Positions 8,499-16,979 of a stretch of DNA of 64,000 nucleotides are shown here, in pieces. How positions within the stretch are numbered: the first letter of the stretch is position 1; each line of letters starts with the position of its first letter. The position numbers and the translations under genes were made by a program. The notes beneath the pieces were generated by a model. The model searched no databases and was not told the DNA's origin. It saw only the letters and a list, made by a program, of their open reading frames with translations. Source of the stretch: Betaproteobacteria bacterium (GTDB lineage Bacteria; Pseudomonadota; Gammaproteobacteria; Burkholderiales; Burkholderiaceae_C). Where the stretch lies: assembly GCA_016704535.1 (NCBI GenBank), contig JADIZZ010000004.1, positions 442,961-506,960 on the forward strand. The letters are read 5' to 3'.

Positions 8499-9566
8499 TC
8501 AGTCGAGCAAGGCGCGCACGAATTCCTGCGCGTTGAAGGGCTGCAGGTCCTCGAGCTTCTCGCCGATGCCGATGAAGTAGACCGGCACCACGCGCCCCTG
8601 TTCTGCGCCCCAGCGCGCGATCGCTGCCAGCACGCCCCCCTTTGCCGTGCCGTCGAGTTTGGTAACGATCAGGCCGGTGAGCCCCAGCGCCGCATCGAAG
8701 GCCTTCACCTGTGCCAACGCGTTCTGGCCGGTGTTGCCGTCGACCACCAGCAGCACCTCGTGCGGCGCGCCAGCCTGCGCCTTGGCGATGGTGCGCTGGA
8801 TCTTCTTCAGCTCGTCCATCAGGTGCGTCTGCGTCGGCAGGCGGCCGGCGGTGTCAGCGATGACGACGTCGCAGCCCCGCGCGCGGCCGGCGGTGACGGC
8901 GTCGAAGGTCACGGCGGCGGGGTCGCCGCCGGCCTGGCTGACGATCTCCACCCGGTTGCGGTCGGCCCAGACCGCCAGCTGTTCACGCGCCGCGGCGCGG
9001 AAGGTGTCGGCCGCGGCCAGCAGCACCTTGCAGTCGGCCTCGGCCAGATGGCGCGTGAGCTTGCCGATACTCGTGGTCTTGCCGGCGCCGTTGACGCCGG
9101 TGACCATGATCACGGTGGGCGTGTGCGCGCCGATGTCGAGCGTGCGCTCCAGCGGCAGCAGCAGTTCGGTCAGGGCCTGCACCAGCAGCGCGCGCACGGC
9201 GGCGGGTTCAGTGGCCTTGCTGTCCTTGACGCGGCGCTTCAGGTCGGCCAGCAGGTGCTCCGTGGCCGAGACGCCCGTGTCGGCCAGCAGCAGCGCCGAT
9301 TCCAGCTCTTCGTACAGCGCGTCGTCGATGCGCGTGCCGGTGAACACCGTGGCAATGCTGCTGCCGGTCTTGCGCAGGCCCTGGGCCAGGCGGCCGAGCC
9401 AGCCGCTGCGCGGTTCCGTCAGCGCCGCAGGAGCGGGCGGCATCGCCGGAGCGGGCGTCGCCGCCGTCTCGGGCACAGCGACCGGTGCGGGGGCCTCGCG
9501 TATTGGGCCGGCGGGTGCTTCCGCTGGCGCAGGTGCCGGCGGCTTCTTCTTGAAGAAACTGAACAT
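8499..9566 (-). CDS. ftsY: Signal recognition particle receptor FtsY
   Basis: SRP receptor GTPase, 355 aa, membrane-associated partner of Ffh. A short Ala/Pro-rich variable A region (about 1-50) precedes the NG domain. Motifs: GVNGAGKTTSIGKLTRHLAE (P-loop), DTAGRLPTQTHLMDELKKI, TKLDGTAKGGVLAAIARWG. The A region is shorter and less acidic than in E. coli, as usual in betaproteobacteria. Transcribed divergently from tRNA-Met. Confidence 0.96.
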   Translation of the reverse strand: MFSFFKKKPPAPAPAEAPAGPIREAPAPVAVPETAATPAPAMPPAPAALTEPRSGWLGRLAQGLRKTGSSIATVFTGTRIDDALYEELESALLLADTGVSATEHLLADLKRRVKDSKATEPAAVRALLVQALTELLLPLERTLDIGAHTPTVIMVTGVNGAGKTTSIGKLTRHLAEADCKVLLAAADTFRAAAREQLAVWADRNRVEIVSQAGGDPAAVTFDAVTAGRARGCDVVIADTAGRLPTQTHLMDELKKIQRTIAKAQAGAPHEVLLVVDGNTGQNALAQVKAFDAALGLTGLIVTKLDGTAKGGVLAAIARWGAEQGRVVPVYFIGIGEKLEDLQPFNAQEFVRALLD

Positions 9567-9611
9567 CGTGGGAAGCGGGATGGCGCCTGTTTGCCAACGT
9601 GCCAGCCTCGC

Positions 9612-9617
9612 TATAAT
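9612..9617 (+). promoter_or_regulatory. -10 box of the tRNA-Met promoter
   Basis: A perfect TATAAT at 9612-9617, ten bases before the tRNA start, with a TTTGCC-like -35 about 16 bp upstream. Confidence 0.6.
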
Positions 9618-9627
9618 GTGAGGCTCA

Positions 9628-9704
9628 GGCGCTTTAGCTCAGCTGGTTAGAGCGACGGAATCATAATCCGCAGGTCCGGGGTTCAAATCCCTGAAGCGCC
9701 ACCA
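9628..9704 (+). tRNA. tRNA-Met (anticodon CAT)
   Basis: A 77-nt cloverleaf with the CCA end encoded. Acceptor GGCGCTT pairs with AAGCGCC; anticodon stem CGGA/TCCG encloses loop ATCATAA with anticodon CAT at 9662-9664; T arm GGGGTTCAAATCCC. A G1-C72 pair makes it an elongator. The CAT anticodon could also belong to a lysidine-modified tRNA-Ile2, but its stems match elongator tRNA-Met better. Confidence 0.9.
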
Positions 9705-9711
9705 GAACCCG

Positions 9712-9743
9712 CGGCCCGAGGTCTTCCCTTCGGGCCGTTTTGT
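9712..9743 (+). terminator. Terminator after tRNA-Met
   Basis: An 8-bp stem CGGCCCGA (9712-9719) / TCGGGCCG (9730-9737), followed by the T-rich tract TTTTGTTTTG. Confidence 0.8.
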
Positions 9744-9771
9744 TTTGTCCCACAGCCCCTGGATCCACACC

Positions 9772-10152
9772 ATGCTTCGCTGTGTCACCCTGGCGGCCCT
9801 GCTGGCCGCCGCCACACTGCCCGCCGCGGCGCAGATGCCCAGGCCTTTCACGGCGCAGACACTGCGCGGTGAACTCGTCGTCACCCAGCCGCCCGAGGTG
9901 CTGCTGAACCGCCAGCCGGCACGTCTGGCGCCCGGGGCACGCATTCGCGGTGCCGACAACCTGCTGCTGATGTCGGGCGCCGTCACAGGTCAGCGCCTGC
10001 TGGTGCACTACACGCTGGATCTCAGCGGTCACGTGTTGAACGTCTGGGTGCTGACGCCGGCCGAACTGGCCCGCCAGCCCTGGCCGGCCACGCCCGAGCA
10101 GGCTGCCACATGGGCCTTCGACCCGTCGTCACAGACGTGGAGCAAGCCATGA
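9772..10152 (+). CDS. Small exported protein of unknown function
   Basis: A 126-residue protein with a clear Sec signal peptide ([20 protein letters not shown], cleavage near AAAQ). The mature part is about 100 aa without cysteine: [59 protein letters not shown]. The latter half looks like a beta-rich binding fold. Its stop overlaps the miaB start (ATGA at 10149-10152), so the two are translationally coupled. I recognise it only as a conserved gene ahead of miaB in Burkholderiales. Confidence 0.7.
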   Translation: MLRCVTLAALLAAATLPAAAQMPRPFTAQTLRGELVVTQPPEVLLNRQPARLAPGARIRGADNLLLMSGAVTGQRLLVHYTLDLSGHVLNVWVLTPAELARQPWPATPEQAATWAFDPSSQTWSKP

Positions 10153-11930
10153 AGAAGGTGTTCATCCGCACCTTCGGCTGCCAGATGAACGAGTACGACT
10201 CGGACAAGATGGCCGACGTGCTGGGCGCCGCCCAGGGCTACGAGAAGACCGACGACGTCGAGCAGGCCGACCTCATCCTCTTCAACACCTGCTCGGTGCG
10301 CGAGAAGGCGCAGGAGAAGGTGTTCAGCGACCTCGGCCGCGTCAAGCACCTGAAGAAGAAGGGCGTGCTGATCGGTGTCGGCGGCTGCGTGGCCAGTCAG
10401 GAAGGTGCGGCCATCATCGAGCGCGCGCCCTACGTCGACCTCGTCTTCGGCCCGCAGACGCTGCACCGGCTGCCGCAGATGATTGCCGCGCGCAGCGCGG
10501 AGCGTCGGCCGCAGGTCGACATCAGCTTTCCCGAGATCGAGAAGTTCGACCACCTGCCGCCGGCGCGCGTCGAAGGCGCCAGCGCCTTCGTCTCGATCAT
10601 GGAAGGCTGCAGCAAGTACTGCAGCTACTGCGTCGTGCCCTACACCCGCGGCGAGGAAGTGCACCGGCCGCTGGACGACGTCCTGACCGAGGTCGCCGGC
10701 CTGGCGGCGCAGGGCGTGAAGGAAGTGACGCTGCTGGGGCAGAACGTCAACGCCTACCGCGGCCGGATGCACGGCGCACGGGGGGCCGCGGGCGACAACG
10801 CGCGAGACAGCGACGAGATCGCCGACTTCGCGCTGCTCATCGAACTGGTGGCCGAGATCCCCGGCGTCGAGCGCATCCGCTACACCACCAGCCACCCGAA
10901 CGAGTTCACGCAGCGGCTGATCGATGTCTATGCGCGTGTGCCCAAGCTGGTGAGCCACCTGCACCTGCCGGTGCAGCACGGCAGCGACCGCATCCTTTCG
11001 GCGATGAAGCGCGGCTATACCGCGATGGAATACAAGAGCACCATCCGCAAGCTGCGCGCCGTGCGGCCCGACATCAGCCTGTCCAGCGACTTCATCGTCG
11101 GCTTCCCCGGCGAGACCGAGGAAGACTTCGGCAGGATGATGAAGCTCATCGAGGACATCGGCTACGACAGCAGCTTCAGCTTCGTCTTCAGCAAGCGGCC
11201 GGGCACACCCGCCGCGGCGCTGGCGGACGACACGCCACAGGAACTGAAGCTGCAGCGCCTGCGCCACCTGCAGGCCACCATCGAGGAGAACGTGCGCCGC
11301 ATCAGCGCCAGCCGTGTGGGCACGGCGCAGCGAATCCTGGTCGAAGGCCCGTCGCGCAACAGCGGCAAGGCGGACAAGACGGGCAATGGGGCCAGCGAGC
11401 TGATGGGCCGCACCGAGTGCAACCGCATCGTCAACTTCGACGGCGGTCCGAACGCGGCGCGGCTGGTGGGGCAGATGATCGACGTCACCATCACCGAGGC
11501 GCTGCCGCATTCACTGCGCGGCATGCCGCTGCAGCGCGACCGCGGTCAGCGCCGGCCCGGCCCGAAGCCCCGCCACCACAGCGTGAGGGCGCAGGCGCAC
11601 ACCATGCCGGCGTACGTGGCCATCTTGCCGTCGCGGCCGAAGAGCACCAGCCCCACCAGCACCACCGTCGCGCCGGCCAGCGCGGCGGGCCAGGCCAGGC
11701 GCTTCCAGGCCACGGCGGCGAGTTCACGCCGCCACAGCAGCTTGGCCAGAGCCGCGGCCAGTGCGGCCAGGGCCAGCGGGGGCAGGAAGAAGTTGCCCAG
11801 GTGCCAAATGCCGTCCAGCGGTCCCATCGTGTGTCCGGTTGGCCAGGCATGGGCCCGGCTTGATATTGGTCAAGTCCCTTCGGGTGTGCCCACGCTTAGG
11901 GTCGCAGACCACCGAAACATACAATTCTGA
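10149..11930 (+). CDS. miaB: tRNA-2-methylthio-N6-dimethylallyladenosine synthase MiaB, with unusual C-terminal extension
   Basis: Radical-SAM methylthiotransferase acting on i6A37 of tRNAs. UPF0004 domain with cluster cysteines in [20 protein letters not shown] and GGCVASQEG. Radical SAM domain with CSKYCSYC. C-terminal TRAM domain ending around [11 protein letters not shown] (about residue 460). The family normally stops there (about 450 aa), but the frame stays open for about 135 more codons to the TGA at 11928-11930, one base before the hemA start. The tail is Pro/Ser/Arg-rich, unlike any domain I know, and antisense to the small membrane gene at 11546-11827. The start ATG at 10149 overlaps the upstream stop. 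The MiaB call is firm; whether the tail is translated is open. Confidence 0.93.
   Translation: MKKVFIRTFGCQMNEYDSDKMADVLGAAQGYEKTDDVEQADLILFNTCSVREKAQEKVFSDLGRVKHLKKKGVLIGVGGCVASQEGAAIIERAPYVDLVFGPQTLHRLPQMIAARSAERRPQVDISFPEIEKFDHLPPARVEGASAFVSIMEGCSKYCSYCVVPYTRGEEVHRPLDDVLTEVAGLAAQGVKEVTLLGQNVNAYRGRMHGARGAAGDNARDSDEIADFALLIELVAEIPGVERIRYTTSHPNEFTQRLIDVYARVPKLVSHLHLPVQHGSDRILSAMKRGYTAMEYKSTIRKLRAVRPDISLSSDFIVGFPGETEEDFGRMMKLIEDIGYDSSFSFVFSKRPGTPAAALADDTPQELKLQRLRHLQATIEENVRRISASRVGTAQRILVEGPSRNSGKADKTGNGASELMGRTECNRIVNFDGGPNAARLVGQMIDVTITEALPHSLRGMPLQRDRGQRRPGPKPRHHSVRAQAHTMPAYVAILPSRPKSTSPTSTTVAPASAAGQARRFQATAASSRRHSSLARAAASAARASGGRKKLPRCQMPSSGPIVCPVGQAWARLDIGQVPSGVPTLRVADHRNIQF
11546..11827 (-). 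CDS. Small three-helix membrane protein, antisense to the miaB 3' end
   Basis: A 93-residue protein with about three hydrophobic helices ([52 protein letters not shown]) and a basic C-terminus. The motif [14 protein letters not shown] is one I associate with small conserved proteins next to hemA in Burkholderiales. Its coding character (Leu/Ala/Trp-rich helices with positive loops) is better than that of the opposite-strand miaB tail. Function unknown. Confidence 0.65.
   Translation of the reverse strand: MGPLDGIWHLGNFFLPPLALAALAAALAKLLWRRELAAVAWKRLAWPAALAGATVVLVGLVLFGRDGKMATYAGMVCACALTLWWRGFGPGRR
11860..11873 (+). promoter_or_regulatory. FNR/Anr-type box upstream of hemA
   Basis: TTGATATTGGTCAA matches TTGAT-N4-ATCAA in nine of ten defined positions. 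It lies about 65 bp upstream of the predicted hemA transcription start and 33 bp upstream of the antisense small membrane gene. Confidence 0.4.
11896..11925 (+). promoter_or_regulatory. hemA promoter, leaderless geometry
   Basis: -35 TTAGGG (11896-11901), 18-bp spacer, -10 TACAAT (11920-11925). The hemA GTG begins only 6 nt after the -10, so transcription would start at the start codon. Confidence 0.5.
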
Positions 11931-11931
11931 C

Positions 11932-13236
11932 GTGAGCGTCTTCGCCCTCGGCCTGAACCACACCACTGCGCCACTCGATCTGCGCGGCAGGTTGGCGTTT
12001 TCGCCCGAGCAGATGGCGCCTGCGCTGCATGCCCTGCGTGAACGCCTGCAGCGCAGCGTGCCCGAGGCGGCGCTGGTTTCCACCTGCAACCGCACCGAAC
12101 TCTACGTCGCCGCGCCCGCGGAGCGCGCCAGCGAACTCGTGCGCCCCACCATCGACTGGCTGGCCGAGCAGGGCGGCATCAGCGGCGGGCAACTGCTGAC
12201 GCACAGCTACGTGATGGAAGACCGGCTGGCGGCGCGCCACGCCTTCCGCGTCGCGGCCGGCCTGGACAGCATGGTGCTGGGCGAGCCGCAGATCCTGGGC
12301 CAGATGAAGCAGGCCGTGCGCCTGGCCGACGAAGCGGGCACGCTGGGCACCACGCTGCACCAGCTCTTTCAGCGCTCTTTCGCGGTGGCCAAGGAGGTGC
12401 GCACGTCCACCGAGATCGGCGCGCACAGCATCAGCATGGCCGCCGCCGCGGTACGCCTGGCAGGCCAGCTCTTCGAGGACCTGAAACAGGTCAAGGTGCT
12501 GTTCGTGGGCGCCGGCGAGATGATCGAACTGGTGGCCACGCACTTCGAAGCCAAGAACCCGAAGTCCATTGCGCTGGCCAACCGCACGCTGGAACGCGGC
12601 GAGCGTCTGGCCACGCGCTTCGGCGGCGAGGCATTGCGGCTGTCCGACATCCCGACGCGGCTGCACGAGTTCGATGCCGTCGTCTCCTGCACCGCCAGCA
12701 CGCTGCCCATCATCGGCCTGGGCGCTGTCGAGCGGGCGCTGAAGGCACGCCGCCACCGCCCGATGTTCATGGTCGACCTGGCGGTGCCGCGCGACATCGA
12801 ACCCGAAGTAGGCGAACTCGACGATGTGTATCTCTACACCGTCGACGACCTGTCGACGCTGGTGCAGACCGCCGGCGAGAAGCGGCAGGCCGCAGTGGAG
12901 CAGGCCGAGGCCATCATCGACGCAGGCGTGCAGAGCTTCGCGCACTGGCTCGACCAGCGCGCCGCGGTACCGCTGATCCAAGCGCTGAACCGTCAGGCCG
13001 ACGACTGGGGCGCCATGGAGCTGGCGCGTGCTCGCAAGGCGCTGTCACGAGGCGAATCGCCCGAACAGGTGCTGGAAGCGCTGGCGCGCGGGCTGACACA
13101 CAAGATGCTGCACGGCACCCTGGCCGAACTGCACGCGGCCGAAGGCGAAGAACGCGCGCGACTGGCCAGCACGGTGTCGCGCCTGTTCCTGCGCCAGGGC
13201 TCACGCGGCGGGCCTGCCGGCGAACACGGGCGTTAG
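11932..13236 (+). CDS. hemA: Glutamyl-tRNA reductase HemA
   Basis: NADPH-dependent reduction of glutamyl-tRNA to glutamate-1-semialdehyde, first step of C5 tetrapyrrole synthesis. It has 434 aa, the normal length. The thioester cysteine is C52 in [24 protein letters not shown] and [16 protein letters not shown] (Rossmann NADPH site) are also conserved; a C-terminal dimerisation domain follows. The GTG at 11932 gives the family N-terminus [12 protein letters not shown]; the frame continues upstream without a plausible start. There is no Shine-Dalgarno. Followed by prfA and prmC, as in many betaproteobacteria. Confidence 0.95.
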   Translation: MSVFALGLNHTTAPLDLRGRLAFSPEQMAPALHALRERLQRSVPEAALVSTCNRTELYVAAPAERASELVRPTIDWLAEQGGISGGQLLTHSYVMEDRLAARHAFRVAAGLDSMVLGEPQILGQMKQAVRLADEAGTLGTTLHQLFQRSFAVAKEVRTSTEIGAHSISMAAAAVRLAGQLFEDLKQVKVLFVGAGEMIELVATHFEAKNPKSIALANRTLERGERLATRFGGEALRLSDIPTRLHEFDAVVSCTASTLPIIGLGAVERALKARRHRPMFMVDLAVPRDIEPEVGELDDVYLYTVDDLSTLVQTAGEKRQAAVEQAEAIIDAGVQSFAHWLDQRAAVPLIQALNRQADDWGAMELARARKALSRGESPEQVLEALARGLTHKMLHGTLAELHAAEGEERARLASTVSRLFLRQGSRGGPAGEHGR

Positions 13237-13299
13237 CGCTCTCTCCGCGTTTTCGCCGCGCCCGGCGCGCGGCGCTGCCCTGGCCTTGCCACGCCCCTC

Positions 13300-14385
13300 A
13301 TGAATTCCACCCTGCGCGAACAATTCGACCGCCTGGCGCTGCGCCTGGCCGAACTCGACGCCACGCTGGCCGACCCGGCCGTTTCGGCCGACATGAAGCG
13401 CTGGCGTGTCCTGTCGCGCGAGCAGGCGGAAGTGGCCGGCATCGTCGAGCGTTACCGGCGCTACCAGCAGCGCGAAGCCGACCTCGCCGCCGCACGCGGC
13501 ATGCAGGACGACCCCGAGATGGCCGAGATGGCGCAGGAGGAGATCACTGCCGCCGGCGCCGACCTCGAGCGGCTGCACGCCGAGCTGCAGACCGCGCTGA
13601 TCCCCAAGGACCCCGACGACGGGCGCCCGGCCTTCCTGGAGATCCGCGCCGGCACTGGAGGCGACGAGTCGGCATTGTTCGCAGGCGACCTGGCGCGCAT
13701 GTATCTGCGCTTCTGCGAACGCCAGGGCTGGCGCACCGAGGTCATGAGCCAGAGCGACTCGGAACTCGGCGGCTACAAGGAACTGGTGCTGCGCATCGAA
13801 GGCGAAAACGTCTACGGCCAGCTGCGCTTCGAGAGCGGCGGCCACCGCGTGCAGCGCGTGCCGGCCACCGAGAGCCAGGGCCGCATCCACACCAGTGCCT
13901 GCACAGTGGCCGTGATGCCCGAGCCCGACGAGGCCGAGGAAGTCCAGCTCAACCCGACCGAGCTGCGCATCGACACCTTCCGCGCCAGCGGCGCCGGCGG
14001 CCAGCACGTCAACAAGACCGACAGCGCCATCCGCATCACCCACCTGCCAACGGGCCTGGTCGCCGAATGCCAGGACGATCGCAGCCAGCACCGCAACAAG
14101 GCCAAGGCGATGGCCGTGCTGGTGGCGCGGCTGCGCGAGAAGGAACGCAGCGAGCGCGCCGCCAAGGAAGCCGCCACGCGCAAGGGCCTCATCGGCAGCG
14201 GCGACCGCAGCGATCGCATACGCACCTACAACTTTCCGCAAGGCCGGCTCACCGACCACCGCATCAACCTCACGCTCTACAAGCTGGGGCAGATCATGGA
14301 TGGCGACCTCGGCGACGTGGTGGCGGCGCTGCAGGCGGCACGCGCCGCGGAACAGCTGGCACAGCTGGAAGCCGGCCCGCGCTGA
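13300..14385 (+). CDS. prfA: Peptide chain release factor 1
   Basis: Releases nascent chains at UAA and UAG codons on the ribosome. It has 361 aa, the expected length. The peptidyl-tRNA hydrolysis motif GGQ is in [36 protein letters not shown] and [12 protein letters not shown] are typical class-1 RF sequence. The glutamine of GGQ is the substrate of PrmC, encoded 14 bp downstream. Confidence 0.97.
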   Translation: MNSTLREQFDRLALRLAELDATLADPAVSADMKRWRVLSREQAEVAGIVERYRRYQQREADLAAARGMQDDPEMAEMAQEEITAAGADLERLHAELQTALIPKDPDDGRPAFLEIRAGTGGDESALFAGDLARMYLRFCERQGWRTEVMSQSDSELGGYKELVLRIEGENVYGQLRFESGGHRVQRVPATESQGRIHTSACTVAVMPEPDEAEEVQLNPTELRIDTFRASGAGGQHVNKTDSAIRITHLPTGLVAECQDDRSQHRNKAKAMAVLVARLREKERSERAAKEAATRKGLIGSGDRSDRIRTYNFPQGRLTDHRINLTLYKLGQIMDGDLGDVVAALQAARAAEQLAQLEAGPR

Positions 14386-14399
14386 GGGCATAGAGCACC

Positions 14400-15221
14400 A
14401 TGCGCATCGCCGACGCGCTGAACGCCGCCCGCGCCCTGGGCGTGGAGCGGCTGGACGCGCAATGGCTGCTGGAACACCTGCTGGGCCGACCGCGCAGCTG
14501 GCTGCTGGCCCACGACGACTCGGAGCTGAGTGCGGCCCAGGCGGCCAGCGTACAGGCCGGGCTGGCGCGTCGCGCCGCCGGCGAGCCTCTGGCCTACGTG
14601 CTGGGCGAACGCGAGTTCCGTGGCCTGGCCTTGCGCGTCACCCCCGCTGTGCTGGTGCCACGGCCGGAAACCGAACTGCTCGTCGATTGGGCGCTCGAGC
14701 ACCTGCCGCCGGACGCCGCGCTTGATGTCGTCGACCTCGGCACGGGCAGCGGCGCCATTGCACTGGCACTGCAGCACGAGCGGCCGCTGGCCCGGCTGCT
14801 GGCCAGCGACACCAGCGCAGAAGCGCTGGCGGTGGCATGCGGCAACGCGCGACAGCTGGGCCTGCCGGTGGAGTTCGTGCAGGGCGACTGGTGGGCGCCG
14901 CTGCAGGGACGCCGCTTCGCGCTGGCGGTCTCGAACCCGCCCTACGTGGTCGGCGACGACCCCCACCTGGCGGACTTGGCGCATGAGCCGCGCTGCGCCC
15001 TGACGCCCGAGGGCGACGGACTGGCCGCACTGCGCCGCATCGTGCAAGGCGCGCCTGCGCATCTGCTGCCGGGCGCATGGTTGCTGCTGGAACACGGCCA
15101 CGACCAGGCCGATGCGGTGCAACAGCTGCTTCGCGACGCCGGTTTCGAGGTGGCGCAGACCCGGCACGATCTGGCAGGCTTGGCGCGCTGCACCGGCGCG
15201 CGCCGTTCCAACGAGAAATAG
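14400..15221 (+). CDS. prmC: Release factor glutamine methyltransferase PrmC
   Basis: SAM-dependent N5-methylation of the GGQ glutamine in RF1 and RF2. It has 273 aa. An N-terminal helical domain recognises the release factor (AQWLLEHLLGRPRSWLL). The SAM site is VVDLGTGSGAIALAL and the substrate-amide motif is SNPPY. The gene directly follows prfA. Confidence 0.95.
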   Translation: MRIADALNAARALGVERLDAQWLLEHLLGRPRSWLLAHDDSELSAAQAASVQAGLARRAAGEPLAYVLGEREFRGLALRVTPAVLVPRPETELLVDWALEHLPPDAALDVVDLGTGSGAIALALQHERPLARLLASDTSAEALAVACGNARQLGLPVEFVQGDWWAPLQGRRFALAVSNPPYVVGDDPHLADLAHEPRCALTPEGDGLAALRRIVQGAPAHLLPGAWLLLEHGHDQADAVQQLLRDAGFEVAQTRHDLAGLARCTGARRSNEK

Positions 15222-15335
15222 TGCCACTCCACGGCACCCCGAACCGACGATTACCAGGGTCTGCCACACGCGGGGGGTGCGCACGGCTTCAGGCGGGCGC
15301 ATGATGAACCCAGGCAGTCTTTAAAGGGGGCCACG

Positions 15336-15932
15336 ATGAACGTCCGCAAGATGGTTCTGGGTCTGGCGCTGGCAGGTGCAGCGACCGGAGCAAACGCTTC
15401 GCAAGGCCTCAGCCTTCCGGCCGCCGAAACGCTGTGGCCGCAGTGGCAGGCGCGCATCACCCTGCTGACGTCCGGCGGCGCGGCGCTGGCGCTGGCGCCG
15501 CTGTCCGAAAGCGGCGCGGCGCCCATCGGCCTGCGCGGGGGTGCCCTCGTCGGCGACTACGTCTTCGCGTCCCCCGCCTTCGGCCGCTTCAGGGCCAGCG
15601 GCGGCCTGCTGAGCGGCCACCTCGGCGGCCTGCCTCTGGCCAGCGCGTTGGCCGGGCAACGGCTGGGAGTGGACGTGCAGCGCAGCGTGGCGCCCCTCTG
15701 GAGCCCGGGATCGGAATCGCCAGCCGCCCTGCCCTACATCGGCCTTGGCTTCAGCGGGGCTGCCGGCCTGGCGGGGCTGTCGCTCACGGCCGATCTGGGC
15801 CTCGTTGCCGAACGGCCCGAAGCAGCCGCCGGCCTGGGCCGCGCGCTCTTCGGCAACCAGGGCATGGAACGCTCGCTGCGTGAACTGCGACTGGCACCGG
15901 TGATGCAGCTGGGCGTGCGCTACACGTTCTAG
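15336..15932 (+). CDS. Exported, probable outer-membrane protein of unknown function
   Basis: A 198-residue protein with signal peptide (MVLGLALAGAATGANA). The mature part is rich in Gly, Ala and Leu in alternating patterns and ends in LGVRYTF; a C-terminal aromatic residue is typical of outer-membrane beta-barrels. A good Shine-Dalgarno (AAAGGGGG) lies 5 nt before the ATG. It sits between prmC and grxD, which are usually adjacent in relatives, so it may be an insertion. Family not recognised; OmpW/OmpA-like barrels are possible. Confidence 0.65.
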   Translation: MNVRKMVLGLALAGAATGANASQGLSLPAAETLWPQWQARITLLTSGGAALALAPLSESGAAPIGLRGGALVGDYVFASPAFGRFRASGGLLSGHLGGLPLASALAGQRLGVDVQRSVAPLWSPGSESPAALPYIGLGFSGAAGLAGLSLTADLGLVAERPEAAAGLGRALFGNQGMERSLRELRLAPVMQLGVRYTF

Positions 15933-15947
15933 GACAGGTACGCCTGT

Positions 15948-15980
15948 AGCCCCGCCGGCGCACTGCCGCGGGGCTTTGTC
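15948..15980 (+). terminator. Terminator after the exported barrel-like protein
   Basis: Hairpin AGCCCCG (15948-15954) / CGGGGCT (15969-15975) followed by TTGTC. The U tract is weak. Confidence 0.5.
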
Positions 15981-16021
15981 GCATACTCGCAGTTGATCCA
16001 ATTTCCGGAGGACATGTCCCC

Positions 16022-16336
16022 ATGAGCGACGTGCAGCAACGCATCGATGACCTGGTGAAGAACAACCACGTGATGCTCTTCATGAAGGGCTCGGCGCAGT
16101 TCCCGATGTGCGGCTTCTCTGGTCGCGCCATCCAGGTGCTGAAGGCCGCCGGCGCCGACGAGATCAAGACCTTCAACGTGCTCGAAGACGAAGAAGTGCG
16201 CCAGGGCATCAAGGACTACGCCCAGTGGCCGACGATCCCGCAGCTCTACGTCAACGGTGAGTTCGTTGGCGGTTCGGACATCATGATGGAGATGTACCAG
16301 TCGGGCGAACTGCAGCAGTTGCTCGCGAAGACCTGA
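16022..16336 (+). CDS. grxD: Monothiol glutaredoxin Grx4 family
   Basis: A 104-aa single-domain monothiol glutaredoxin that binds and transfers [2Fe-2S] clusters with glutathione. Active site CGFS (C30) in FPMCGFSGRAIQVL; glutathione-site motifs WPTIPQLYVNGEFVGGSDI. A GGAGG lies 11 nt before the ATG. Position after prfA-prmC is conserved in Burkholderiales, here interrupted by the exported protein. Confidence 0.95.
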   Translation: MSDVQQRIDDLVKNNHVMLFMKGSAQFPMCGFSGRAIQVLKAAGADEIKTFNVLEDEEVRQGIKDYAQWPTIPQLYVNGEFVGGSDIMMEMYQSGELQQLLAKT

Positions 16337-16364
16337 GCGGCGGGACGGCTTCGCGTCGCCCACG

Positions 16365-16979
16365 TCACGTCGCCGGCGCGGCCTGCCACTGCCGACGCGC
16401 GCCGAACACCAGATTCGGATATTCCGCGCGGCCGCGGCTGCCGTTGTAGCGACCCAGGGCCATGAACATGTCGCCGCGTTCGCGCTCCAGGTAGTGGCGC
16501 AGGATGGTGCAGCCGAAGCGCAGGTTGGTCTGCAGGTGGAAGAGGCGGCGCGGGTCGCCGTCGCCGATCAGCCGCGCCCAGAAGGGCATCACCTGCATGT
16601 AGCCGCGCGCACCGGCGCTGCTGATGGCGTACTTGCGGAAGCCGCTTTCCACCTGAACCAGGCCGAGCACCAGTTCGGTCTCCAAGCCGGCGCGTCGGCT
16701 CTCGTACCAGAGCGCCTCGAGAAACTCGACGCGGGTGTGGTGCTCGGCCTTGCGCTTCTTCAGGCGTTCGCTCGCCGCCCCCAGCCAGCGCAGGTAGGCC
16801 AGACGCGCGTCAACGGTGTCGAAGCGGGGCTTGGGCGGGGCAGCCTCGGCCACCGAAGCCGCCAGCGCCGTGCGAACCGAGTCGGCCAGCGGTTCCTCGA
16901 CCTGCGCCCCGGCCCGCGCGCGCAACTGCAGCCACAGCGCGGGCGCGCCCAGCAGCAGCGCGCGGCGCGCCAGCGTCAT
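16365..16979 (-). CDS. Lytic transglycosylase, SLT domain
   Basis: Exported peptidoglycan lytic transglycosylase, 204 aa, with a signal-like N-terminus ([20 protein letters not shown]). The SLT domain spans about 95-195: catalytic glutamate in [19 protein letters not shown], then [15 protein letters not shown], and [14 protein letters not shown] with [14 protein letters not shown]. Its ATG overlaps the proS stop (ATGA), so it is co-expressed with proS. Subfamily (MltE/Slt-like) not decided. Confidence 0.88.
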   Translation of the reverse strand: MTLARRALLLGAPALWLQLRARAGAQVEEPLADSVRTALAASVAEAAPPKPRFDTVDARLAYLRWLGAASERLKKRKAEHHTRVEFLEALWYESRRAGLETELVLGLVQVESGFRKYAISSAGARGYMQVMPFWARLIGDGDPRRLFHLQTNLRFGCTILRHYLERERGDMFMALGRYNGSRGRAEYPNLVFGARRQWQAAPAT

